Shown here: one piece after another, positions 1 through 7,780 of the stretch
How the letters are laid out: every line of letters starts with the position of its first letter
Position numbering within the stretch: the first letter of the stretch is position 1
From: CAZRZN01 sp964604565
GTDB taxonomy: Bacteria > Pseudomonadota > Alphaproteobacteria > Rhodobacterales > Rhodobacteraceae
NCBI GenBank assembly: GCA_964604565.1
Contig: CAZRZN010000035.1
Span: 1 to 26,098, forward strand
Direction: 5' to 3'
Length of the DNA: 26,098 nt
Notes under the pieces: model-generated
The model's database searches: none
What the model was told of the DNA's origin: nothing
What the model saw: the letters and a program-made list of their open reading frames with translations, nothing else
Made by a program: the position numbers and the translations under genes

Positions 1-567
1 CGGACAGATATCGTCACACTGACCTCAGGGTTCGAGGAACGCAATACACCGTGGGCGCATTCCCGGCGGCGATACGATGCTGGGCTGGGCTTGCGATCGC
101 TGGACGATGTGGCGGAGTTGATCGCGTTTTTCGAAGCGCGCCGCGGTCAACTTTACGGGTTCCGCTGGAAGGATTGGGCGGACTTCAAGTCCTGTCCACC
201 GTCGCAGATACCCGCGTCCGGCGATCAGCTGATTGGAACGGGTGACGGCGCGACAGCCGTGTTCCCTTTGGCGAAAACCTACATCTCCGGTGGCGATGAA
301 TATGTGCGGCCGATAACGAAACCTGTCGCCGGATCGGTTCAGATTGAGGTGGCGGGGACGGTGTTGGTGGAGGGCACGGACTATGCGGTCGAGGCCACGA
401 CAGGCGCTGTCACCCTGAACCATCCACCGGCGGCCGGCCAGGAGGTGCGCGCGGGGTTCGTCTTTGATGTTCCGGCGCGTTTTGACACGGACCGGATCCA
501 TGTCAGCGCATCCAGTTTCAACGCCGGTCAAATTCCGAATGTGCCTGTGGTGGAGGTCAGGGTTTGA
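1..567 (+). CDS. GTA distal tail protein (DUF2460), 5' end outside window
   Basis: The frame is open from base 1 and ends at TGA 565-567, so only the C-terminal ~188 residues are present. Residues encoded from base 1 (RTDIVTLTSGFEERN) and the later RSLDDVAELIAFFEARRG and LYGFRWKDWADFKS stretches are typical of the DUF2460 family, which is gp12 of the Rhodobacter capsulatus gene transfer agent and the distal tail protein in the published RcGTA particle structure. It should sit between tail tube and baseplate hub. A TTG at 91 could be mistaken for a start, but the conserved family sequence continues upstream of it. The stop overlaps the next start by one base (TGATG), as expected for the compact GTA operon. 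The family call rests on recognition, not a search. Confidence 0.9.
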   Translation, partial: RTDIVTLTSGFEERNTPWAHSRRRYDAGLGLRSLDDVAELIAFFEARRGQLYGFRWKDWADFKSCPPSQIPASGDQLIGTGDGATAVFPLAKTYISGGDEYVRPITKPVAGSVQIEVAGTVLVEGTDYAVEATTGAVTLNHPPAAGQEVRAGFVFDVPARFDTDRIHVSASSFNAGQIPNVPVVEVRV

Positions 568-1451
568 TGGGGGCAGCGGAATTGCAGAGCCATCTGGAAG
601 GGGGCCTGACAACGGTCGCCCGGGCATGGGCCGTGACACGGCGGGATGGCGTTCAGCTTGGCTTTACCGATCATGACGGTGACCTGATTTTCGATGGACT
701 GACCTTCAAGGCGGACGCGGGTCTGTCGGCCCGGGCCTTGAGCCAGGCGACAGGACTGTCGGTCGACAACACCGAAGCCAAGGGCGCGCTGAGTGCGTCA
801 GGCATCACGGAGGCGGATATCGCCGCGGGACGTTATGACGGAGCGGAAGTATCGGCCTGGCTGGTGAATTGGGCCGATGTGACCATGCGCCGGCTTCTCT
901 TTCGTGGCACCATCGGCGAGGTTCGGCGCGGTGAAGGTGCCTTTCATGCCGAATTGCGCGGGCTGAGTGAGGCCCTGAACCGGCCGGTCGGGCGGATCTA
1001 TCAGAAGCCATGTTCAGCGGTGCTGGGCGATCCTGATTGCGGTCTCGATCTGTGGGCTGGCGGATATGTTCATGACGCGACACTGAGTTTGGTCGAAGAA
1101 AACCGCATTTTCCTGCCGGAAAATCTTTCCGGGTTTTCGCCCGGATGGTTCCAGCGCGGACGATTGCAGATCTTGACCGGCGAAGCGCAGGGCTTGTCCG
1201 CAGCGATCAAGCGGGATCATGTTCGGAGCGATGGAGCGCGGGTGATCGAGATCTGGGAAACGCTTCGGGCCAATCCGGTCTCGGGGGACCAGGTGCGTGT
1301 CACGGCAGGATGTGACAAGCGGTTTGAAACCTGTCGGTTGAAATTTGGCAATCATCTGAATTTCAGGGGATTCCCGGATATTCCCGAAGAAGACTGGATC
1401 ACCGTGCATCCCAGCCACGCAAAACGACGCGATGGCGGGAGCCGACGATGA
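567..1451 (+). CDS. GTA baseplate hub protein (DUF2163 family, gp13)
   Basis: This 294-residue protein resembles DUF2163 proteins, gp13 of the RcGTA, which form the trimeric baseplate hub. ATG 567 is chosen over the in-frame TTG at 564 because it follows a GGAGG-like site in the preceding gene and overlaps its stop by one base. Four cysteines, C149, C158, C249 and C256, flank conserved blocks (KPCSAVLGDPDCGLD and CDKRFETCRLKFGN). Phage lambda-type tail-tip proteins such as gpL hold an iron-sulfur cluster with C-terminal cysteines, so a metal cluster here is a reasonable inference. The stop overlaps the next start as ATGA, which suggests translational coupling. Length fits the family. Confidence 0.92.
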   Translation: MGAAELQSHLEGGLTTVARAWAVTRRDGVQLGFTDHDGDLIFDGLTFKADAGLSARALSQATGLSVDNTEAKGALSASGITEADIAAGRYDGAEVSAWLVNWADVTMRRLLFRGTIGEVRRGEGAFHAELRGLSEALNRPVGRIYQKPCSAVLGDPDCGLDLWAGGYVHDATLSLVEENRIFLPENLSGFSPGWFQRGRLQILTGEAQGLSAAIKRDHVRSDGARVIEIWETLRANPVSGDQVRVTAGCDKRFETCRLKFGNHLNFRGFPDIPEEDWITVHPSHAKRRDGGSRR

Positions 1452-1882
1452 AGGATATTGTCACGGCCGCGCGAAGCTGGATCGGAACGCCCTATGTTCA
1501 CCAGGCGTCGGTCCGCGGCGCAGGCTGCGATTGTCTTGGACTTTTGCGCGGCGTCTGGCGTGAGCTGATCGGACCGGAGCCCGAGCCTGTTCCGGCCTAC
1601 AGCATGGACTGGGCAGAGCCGCAGGAGGACGAAGTGCTTTGGCGCGCTGGTCTGCGCCACCTGCGGCAAAAACCGATTGGCGCCTCCGATCCGGGAGATG
1701 TCCTGCTGTTTCGATTGCGTGAGGGGGCCGTGGCCAAACACGTCGGCCTTCAGGCGCGGACCGGTCCCGAGCCGAGCTTCATCCATGCTTATAGCGGGCA
1801 AGGGGTGATCGAGAGTGCGTTGAGCACGCCGTGGGCGCGGCGGGTCGTGGCCCGATTTACCTTTCCAATGGAGACTGAGTGA
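1448..1882 (+). CDS. GTA NlpC/P60-family cell-wall peptidase (gp14)
   Basis: A 144-residue peptidase of the NlpC/P60 papain-like fold, corresponding to gp14 of the RcGTA, where it is thought to help the tail tip cross recipient peptidoglycan. The motif GCDCLGLL places the catalytic cysteine at C29. The likely histidine is H98 in KHVGLQ, and H113 in FIHAYS is a candidate third polar residue. There is no signal peptide, as expected for a particle component. The start overlaps the hub-gene stop as ATGA and its stop overlaps the next gene by one base, so the protein is encoded strictly between the hub and the tip protein it would load onto. Confidence 0.93.
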   Translation: MKDIVTAARSWIGTPYVHQASVRGAGCDCLGLLRGVWRELIGPEPEPVPAYSMDWAEPQEDEVLWRAGLRHLRQKPIGASDPGDVLLFRLREGAVAKHVGLQARTGPEPSFIHAYSGQGVIESALSTPWARRVVARFTFPMETE

Positions 1883-4800
1883 TGGCGACGATCCTTCTTT
1901 CTGCGGCGGGTGCGGCACTGGGCAGTTCTCTGGGCGGGTCCGTCCTTGGCCTGTCGATGACCGCGGTCGGACGGTTCCTTGGCGCATCCCTGGGACGGAC
2001 GCTGGATCAAAGATTGTTGGGCGCCGGGTCAGAAGCTCTGGAAACGGGAAGAATCGACCGATTTCGTCTTTCAGGCGCCGGGGAGGGCGCCCCTATTGCG
2101 CAAGTCTACGGCCGGATGCGGCTGGGCGGGCATGTGATCTGGGCCACCGAATTCAAGGAGCGCGTCCAAGAGACGGACGGTGGCGGCAAAGGCGCGCCCT
2201 CCCAACCGACCGTGCGGCAGTTCAGTTATTCCGTGAGCCTTGCGCTTGCGATTTGCGAGGGTGAGATCACGGGGGTGAACCGTGTCTGGGCCGACGGTGC
2301 CGAGGTCGCTGTGAGCGATCTCAACATGCGGGTTTATGCAGGAACACAGGATCAGTTGCCTGATCCAAGGATCGAGGCTGCGGAGGGCGTGGGCATGGTG
2401 CCGGCCTATCGCGGCACGGCCTACGTGGTTCTGGAAGATCTTCAACTGGAGCGTTTTGGCAACCGGGTTCCGCAGTTCAGTTTCGAGGTTACACGGCCGG
2501 ATCTTGCGCAGGACGATATGCCGGCCCTTTTGCAGGGCGTGGCGATGATACCGGGGACAGGCGAGTATTCCCTGGCGACACAGCCGGTCTATCTGGCTGA
2601 CCGCCAGGAGGCGGGGGACGGCCCGTTTGCGTCGGGACCGGGTGGGCGTGCCGTTGCCAATGTCGGGTCGCCGTCAGAAGAGCCGGACTTCACGACATCG
2701 CTGCGGCAACTTGCGGATGAGGCGCCGAATTGCGCGGCGGCCTCGCTGATCGTGAGCTGGTTTGGTGATGACCTGCGGTGCGGTCAATGCCGGATCAGAC
2801 CGAAGGTCGAACAGTCGCGCTACGATGCCAAGGGCATGCCATGGTCGGTGGCTGGGCTGACACGGTCGCAGGCGGAATTGGTGCCGCAGCAGGACGGGCG
2901 GCCCGTCTATGGCGGAACGCCTACCGACCAATCGGTGATCGAGGCTATACAGCGGATGCATGCGGATGGACTGGCGGTAACGTATTATCCGTTCATCCTG
3001 ATGGATCAGATGGCGGGCAACGGACGGCCTGATCCGTGGAGTGGCGCAGCCGATCAGCCGGTTTTGCCTTGGCGCGGCAGGATTACTTTGAGTGTGGCCC
3101 CGGGGCGGGCGGGATCGCCCGACGTTAGTGCGATGGCAGATACGGAAGTTGCGAGCTTTTTCGGCACGGCCTCAGCCGCCGATTTCACGATCAGCGAGGG
3201 ATCGTTTGACTATGGCGGACCGCAGGAATGGAGCTATCGACGTTTCATCCTGCATCAGGCGGCGCTTTGCGCGGCGGCAGGCGGGGTAGACGCATTTTGC
3301 ATCGGCTCTGAAATGCGGGGATTGACCCTTGTTCGTGGCGCAGACGGTTTTCCCGCGGTGGCGCAATTAAAAGCCCTTGCAACGGAATGTCGTTTGCTCC
3401 TCGGTCCCATGGTGAAGATTGGCTACGCGGCGGATTGGACGGAATATTTCGGGTATCATCCGCAAGACGGGTCGGGTGACCTCTATTTTCATCTCGACCC
3501 GCTCTGGTCGGATCCTGACATCGATTTCGTCGGTATCGACAACTACATGCCCCTGTCCGATTGGCGGGATGGCGAGGACCATGAAGATGTCTCCTGGAGG
3601 TCGATCTACAGCCTCGATTATCTGCGCGCCAATATCGAGGGCGGCGAAGGCTACGATTGGTTCTATGCCACTCCCGCCGACCGCGAAGCCCAGGTTCGAA
3701 CCCCGATCAGTGACGGTGCTTACGGCGAGCCATGGGTCTGGCGATACAAGGACATTCGCAATTGGTGGGCCAACCCGCATCATGAGCGGGTTGGCGGCAC
3801 GCGAAAGGCGCAGCCGACCACCTGGCAACCGGAATCGAAGCCCATCTGGTTCACGGAACTTGGCTGCGCCGCCATCGACAAGGGCACGAACCAACCCAAC
3901 AAGTTTATCGATCCCAAGTCGTCAGAGTCCAGCTTGCCTTATTTTTCCAACGGCTTGCGGGACGATCTTGTGCAGCGGCAATACCTCCGTGCGCAATTGA
4001 CCTACTGGAATGAGCCGGAGCACAACCCTGCGTCGTCGGTCTATGAGGGAACGATGCTGGATCTTTCCCGTGCGTTCGTTTGGGCATGGGATGCGCGGCC
4101 CTATCCGTGGTTCCCGGGAAATGAGACCCTATGGTCAGACGGGCCGAACTATCGTCACGGGCACTGGTTGAATGGACGTCTGTCCGGGCGAAGTCTGGCC
4201 TCCGTGGTCGGGGAAATCTGCGCGAAGGTCGGGCTGACCGCCATCGACACCAGTCATTTGCACGGGATTGTGCGCGGTTATGTCGTGCCGCAGGTGACGG
4301 ATGCGCGCCGGGCCTTGCAGCCGCTCATGCTGGCCTATGGATTTGATGCGATCGAGCGGGACGGCGTTCTGGTGTTCCGGATGCGGAACGCGGCCCGTCC
4401 GATCGATCTTGCTCGTGAAACCTTGGTGGACAGCGACGAAATCGATGGTGATCTTTCGGAGCTCCGCGCGAGCGAGGCGGAAATGGCCGGCCGGGTCAGG
4501 ATCCACTTCTTGCAAGCGGAATCGGATCATCAGGCCGCTTCGGAAGAGGCCATTCTGCCTGACGACGCGACACACGCAGTTTCCGAGACGGATCTGCCGT
4601 TGGCATTGACCCGGGCCGAAGGACGTCAGATCGCAGAGCGCTGGCTGGCGGAGGCCAGAGTGGCGCGAGACAGCGTGCGTTTTGCCTTGCCACCTTCGCA
4701 GCTTGCCTTGGGTGCCGGGGATATCGTGCGGCTGCCGACCGGTAGCGGCACGACCCTGGCCCGCATCGACAAGGTCGAGGTCATGGACCACCAGATCGTG

Positions 4801-5862
4801 GATGCGGTCCGAATCGAGCCGGATGTCTTTTCCCCGTCGGAGATGTCAGAAGAGGGCGCCCGCCTGCGGCCGGTCACGCCCGCGGTGCCAGTAACCCCGG
4901 TCTTTCTCGATCTTCCCCTGATGAGCGGGGACGAAGTGCCTCATGCGCCGCATCTTGCACTGTCGGCAAAGCCTTGGCCGGGGGCGGTGGCCTTGTATGA
5001 CGCGGCTGAGGATTCCGATTATGCCTTGAACGGGATTTTGGCCTCTCAGTCGGTCATTGGTCTGACGGAAACGCCTTTGTGCGCGGCCCGGGCCGGAAAA
5101 ATAGATCGTGGTCTACCGTTGCAGGTGCGACTGGCAAGCGGGAGTTTGCAGTCAGTCAGCGATGCGGGATTGTTGACCGGAGCGAACCTGATGGCCATTG
5201 GAGACGGCTCCGCGGGACACTGGGAGTTGTTCCAGTTCCGCGATGCCGCTTTGATGTCCGAGGGCCGGTGGCAGCTGTCCCACAGATTGCGGGGACAAGC
5301 CGGCAGTGAGGGCGTGATGCCGGACGTCTGGCCAGTGGGATCGTGGGTCGTGCTGATGAACGGTGCGCCCTCTCAGATCGCGTTGAAGCCTACGCAGCGC
5401 GGTCTGTTGCGCCATTACCGGGTCGGGCCAGCCCGGCGACCTTATGATCATGCCGCTTATGAGCATCTGCTACGCGCTTTTGATGGCAACGGGCTTCGGC
5501 CGTATCGGCCGGGACATCTGCGCGTGGCCGAAGCTGACGCCTCGCAGGTCCCGATCGACGCGGATGTCGTGTCGGGGCACGCCGCTGATTTCAAAGTAAC
5601 TTGGATCAGGCAGACCCGGATTGACGGCGATGTCTGGGAGTTGGCCGAAGTGCCTATTGGCGAAGAGACCGAATTGTATCGGGTGCAGGTGCGCCAAGGA
5701 CAGAATGTCGTCCGCGACACGACTGTATCCCATCCGGCATGGATCTACAGCATCAGCGAGCAAACCGAGGATGGGTTGGTCGGTCCCTACCGAATTGCGG
5801 TGGCACAGGTATCGCATCGCTTTGGGCCGGGACCATGGGCCGAGGTGGAGGTCACCGCGTGA
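1882..5862 (+). CDS. GTA tail-tip 'megatron' / host-specificity protein (gp15)
   Basis: A 1,326-residue protein, the largest gene in the window and the last core structural gene of the GTA cluster. It matches the gp15 'megatron' of RcGTA, which forms the tail tip and is predicted to contact and penetrate the recipient envelope. A small, glycine-rich hydrophobic N-terminus (residues ~5-50) precedes tip-attachment domains. A GTA TIM-barrel-like region follows, with GSEM near residue 475, VGIDNYMPLSDW near 555 and WFTELGC near 658. Paired glutamates at such strand ends resemble glycoside hydrolases, so peptidoglycan or glycan hydrolysis is possible. The C-terminal third has phage-tail beta domains. 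ATG 1882 is preferred to GTG 1879. No frameshift or internal stop is seen. Confidence 0.94.
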   Translation: MATILLSAAGAALGSSLGGSVLGLSMTAVGRFLGASLGRTLDQRLLGAGSEALETGRIDRFRLSGAGEGAPIAQVYGRMRLGGHVIWATEFKERVQETDGGGKGAPSQPTVRQFSYSVSLALAICEGEITGVNRVWADGAEVAVSDLNMRVYAGTQDQLPDPRIEAAEGVGMVPAYRGTAYVVLEDLQLERFGNRVPQFSFEVTRPDLAQDDMPALLQGVAMIPGTGEYSLATQPVYLADRQEAGDGPFASGPGGRAVANVGSPSEEPDFTTSLRQLADEAPNCAAASLIVSWFGDDLRCGQCRIRPKVEQSRYDAKGMPWSVAGLTRSQAELVPQQDGRPVYGGTPTDQSVIEAIQRMHADGLAVTYYPFILMDQMAGNGRPDPWSGAADQPVLPWRGRITLSVAPGRAGSPDVSAMADTEVASFFGTASAADFTISEGSFDYGGPQEWSYRRFILHQAALCAAAGGVDAFCIGSEMRGLTLVRGADGFPAVAQLKALATECRLLLGPMVKIGYAADWTEYFGYHPQDGSGDLYFHLDPLWSDPDIDFVGIDNYMPLSDWRDGEDHEDVSWRSIYSLDYLRANIEGGEGYDWFYATPADREAQVRTPISDGAYGEPWVWRYKDIRNWWANPHHERVGGTRKAQPTTWQPESKPIWFTELGCAAIDKGTNQPNKFIDPKSSESSLPYFSNGLRDDLVQRQYLRAQLTYWNEPEHNPASSVYEGTMLDLSRAFVWAWDARPYPWFPGNETLWSDGPNYRHGHWLNGRLSGRSLASVVGEICAKVGLTAIDTSHLHGIVRGYVVPQVTDARRALQPLMLAYGFDAIERDGVLVFRMRNAARPIDLARETLVDSDEIDGDLSELRASEAEMAGRVRIHFLQAESDHQAASEEAILPDDATHAVSETDLPLALTRAEGRQIAERWLAEARVARDSVRFALPPSQLALGAGDIVRLPTGSGTTLARIDKVEVMDHQIVDAVRIEPDVFSPSEMSEEGARLRPVTPAVPVTPVFLDLPLMSGDEVPHAPHLALSAKPWPGAVALYDAAEDSDYALNGILASQSVIGLTETPLCAARAGKIDRGLPLQVRLASGSLQSVSDAGLLTGANLMAIGDGSAGHWELFQFRDAALMSEGRWQLSHRLRGQAGSEGVMPDVWPVGSWVVLMNGAPSQIALKPTQRGLLRHYRVGPARRPYDHAAYEHLLRAFDGNGLRPYRPGHLRVAEADASQVPIDADVVSGHAADFKVTWIRQTRIDGDVWELAEVPIGEETELYRVQVRQGQNVVRDTTVSHPAWIYSISEQTEDGLVGPYRIAVAQVSHRFGPGPWAEVEVTA

Positions 5863-6224
5863 GATCGGTCCTGCCCGGCGACCTGACGGCAGCGGCCCGC
5901 GCCTTGTTGCCCGTTCCGCCCAAGAGACGCTCGAGCATGGCACGGTGCCTGATCCGGGAGGCGGCAGCGGCCGATGCCTACTGTCGTGAGCATCGCCGCG
6001 CGCACCGGCTTTGGGGCAATGGCACTCTCATGGCGGCGGCGCATGGCCATCCGATGGGCAACGAGATGTCGTTCGACGATCCAGATTACATCAAGTGTCA
6101 GATACATGTTCTCAATGCGTTGCTGGCACATGTTCAGGCAGAGGCGCAGGACACGCAGCGCATCACAGTCGGGTCAAGTTCCAGACGTTTTGGCGCGATC
6201 TCTTCACCGCAATCCTCGCAATAG
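5859..6224 (+). CDS. Small conserved protein downstream of GTA gp15
   Basis: A 121-residue protein of unknown function. It starts at GTG 5859, which overlaps the gp15 stop (GTGA). I recall similar short proteins directly after gp15 in other Rhodobacteraceae; the recognisable part is residues ~1-95, with LPGDLTAAARALL, AHRLWGNGTLMAAA, and SFDDPDYIKCQIHVLNALLAH. No signal peptide or membrane segment is seen. The last ~30 residues (from about QAEAQ, serine- and arginine-rich) run antisense to the zinc-finger end of the convergent DksA-like gene and look unlike the rest, so the ancestral stop may have been lost. The position suggests co-transcription with the GTA operon, but no role in the particle can be shown. 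Confidence 0.7.
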   Translation: MRSVLPGDLTAAARALLPVPPKRRSSMARCLIREAAAADAYCREHRRAHRLWGNGTLMAAAHGHPMGNEMSFDDPDYIKCQIHVLNALLAHVQAEAQDTQRITVGSSSRRFGAISSPQSSQ

Positions 6225-6472
6225 CCATAGGCTTTCTCAGCGATCCGGTCGAGGGCGGCCTTCAGGGCACGGCGCTGGCCGTCCCGACGGGCCTGTGTCG
6301 CCTTGGCCATGGATTGATTGAGCAGGGCATCCTGCCGCGAGAGCCGGCCCACGGCCTGCTGGTCGAGTTCGACGGTGGATTGACCCGCCCGGCCCAAGGC
6401 ATCGTCATCGTCCAGAGAGGCGAGGCGTTCGAGGATCAACTTGTAAAGCCGCTGTTCCTGCGATTTATCCAT
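6134..6472 (-). CDS. TraR/DksA-family C4 zinc-finger protein
   Basis: A 112-residue protein with a helical N-terminal half and a C-terminal four-cysteine zinc finger (C85, C88, C106, C109; YCEDCGEEIAP and MRCVSC). DksA/TraR proteins enter the secondary channel of RNA polymerase and, with ppGpp, tune transcription initiation. This member is shorter than E. coli DksA (151 residues) and closer to the TraR-like short forms common in Alphaproteobacteria. The start at 6472 is favoured because AGGGTG lies about nine bases upstream; an ATG at 6490 and a TTG at 6508 are in frame but have no ribosome site. The acidic run DDDD is at residues 21-24. Its 3' end overlaps the convergent small GTA-downstream gene by 91 bases. 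Confidence 0.87.
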   Translation of the reverse strand: MDKSQEQRLYKLILERLASLDDDDALGRAGQSTVELDQQAVGRLSRQDALLNQSMAKATQARRDGQRRALKAALDRIAEKAYGYCEDCGEEIAPKRLELDPTVMRCVSCASA

Positions 6473-6502
6473 GTCCTGGTCACCCTTCATGAGGGATTTG
6501 CG

Positions 6503-6532
6503 TTTCAATGGCGCAATCCTATCTGATATGAT
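6503..6532 (+). promoter_or_regulatory. Possible sigma-70 promoter for cysE
   Basis: TTTCAA (6503-6508) and TATGAT (6527-6532) are separated by 18 bases and precede the cysE start by about 24 bases. The -10 element is close to consensus and the -35 is weak. The assignment is from inspection only. Confidence 0.3.
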
Positions 6533-6555
6533 GGGATCGTCAAAGGAGCACAGCC

Positions 6556-7362
6556 ATGGCTGAAACGCGCACGCACCTGGCGGAGGTGGACCCTGTCTGG
6601 GCCCGCATCCGGAGCGAGGCCGAACAAGCGGTCAAAGACGAGCCGCTTTTGGGCGGCCTCGTCCATTATTCCATTTTGCATCATCCGAACTTCGAACGCT
6701 CGTTGAGCTATCGGATGTCCCTGAAGTTGGCCAATGGGGAAATGTCAGAACAGATCCTGCGTGAAATCTGTGACGAAGCCTATGGCGCGGCGCCCGATTT
6801 GTCCCTTGCGGCGCGCGCGGACATTGTGGCGACATATGAACGCGATCCCGCCTGTCATCGATTTTTGCATCCCCTGTTGTTCTTCAAGGGGTTTCAGGCG
6901 GTGCAGACCTACCGCGTGGCGCATTGGCTGTGGAACGAGGGTCGCAAGGATCTGGCCTATTTCTTCCAGATGCGCTGTTCCGAGGTCTTCGGGATCGACA
7001 TTCACCCGGCCGCGCGGATCGGCAAGGGCATCATGATCGATCACGCGCATTCCATCGTGATCGGTGAGACGGCCGTTGTCGGTGACAATGTCTCCATGCT
7101 GCATTCCGTCACGCTTGGCGGGACAGGCAAGGAAGAAGAGGACCGCCACCCGAAGATCGGCGATGGCGTCCTGATCGGCGCCGGCGCCAAGGTGCTCGGG
7201 AATATCAGGGTTGGAAACTGCTCCCGTATTGCCGCAGGATCCGTCGTCCTTCAGGAGGTGCCGCCGTGCAAGACGGTCGCGGGTGTCCCGGCCAAGGTTG
7301 TAGGCGAAGCCGGATGCTCCCAACCCTCCGTCAGCATGGACCAATTGCTGCGCCAGGGGTGA
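6556..7362 (+). CDS. cysE: Serine O-acetyltransferase
   Basis: CysE transfers acetyl from acetyl-CoA to L-serine, giving O-acetylserine, the acceptor for sulfide in cysteine synthesis. The 268-residue length fits. An N-terminal helical SATase domain (~10-130) precedes the left-handed beta-helix of hexapeptide repeats. The catalytic Asp/His dyad is visible as D148 (in GIDIHP) and H163 (in MIDHAHS), spaced 15 residues as in the E. coli enzyme (D143/H158). SVTLGGTGKEEEDRHPKIG and AGVPAKVVG form the acetyl-CoA-binding and closing parts. The C-terminal tail ends MDQLLRQG rather than in the isoleucine commonly used to dock with cysteine synthase, so that interaction is uncertain. AAAGGAG lies eight bases before ATG 6556. 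Confidence 0.96.
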   Translation: MAETRTHLAEVDPVWARIRSEAEQAVKDEPLLGGLVHYSILHHPNFERSLSYRMSLKLANGEMSEQILREICDEAYGAAPDLSLAARADIVATYERDPACHRFLHPLLFFKGFQAVQTYRVAHWLWNEGRKDLAYFFQMRCSEVFGIDIHPAARIGKGIMIDHAHSIVIGETAVVGDNVSMLHSVTLGGTGKEEEDRHPKIGDGVLIGAGAKVLGNIRVGNCSRIAAGSVVLQEVPPCKTVAGVPAKVVGEAGCSQPSVSMDQLLRQG

Positions 7363-7780
7363 GCCGCCCAGAGGCATTGGGTGATGTCTGCCGTTTTGCC
7401 TGTCGGGAGTCGTCGACGGCCTTGCCCGTTTGGCAAGGTTCCTTGCGATCCGTGCCGAGGGTGGCGCCGCCGACGTCGCGACAAGCGGCAGCGTCGGGCG
7501 TGTATGGCCGCTGTTCGATGAGAAATCTTGCAAAGCTTTGGCACGTAAGAAAGACTCTCAAAGCATCGACCAGCGCGTTTGACGTCCGCGCCGCCCTCCA
7601 AGGGCTGCGCGCCGGCGGGGCCGGTCTTGTTCCAAAATCCTTCTGCGATTGGGTCGTTCAGCCGGTGATCCGGGGCCGCTTCTTTCGTGGCGCAACGCTT
7701 GGGGTCCTTGCCTGACGAGAAGGGTGACCAACCCGGTTCAAGGGGGAGACTGTCGTTGCCCAGACGCTTTGCCCGGCGCG
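7363..7780. other. 418-base stretch without a supported gene
   Basis: This lies between cysE (+) and the pdhC stop (-), which converge here. Short open frames exist on both strands, but none has a good ribosome site plus a recognisable protein. One frame from ATG 7519 to 7715 (starting MRNLAKLWHVRK, basic, about 65 residues) is the least bad candidate and is left uncalled. A 7-bp stem, CCTTGCC/GGCAAGG at 7420-7438, could end cysE transcription but lacks a T tract. Confidence 0.5.

Noticed and set aside
1..6224. Intact prophage
   Set aside because: Gene order and families match the GTA tail genes; no integrase, lysis or replication genes are seen in the window.
7519..7715. Small basic ORF after cysE
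   Set aside because: No good ribosome site and no recognisable family; kept only as a note in the intergenic entry.
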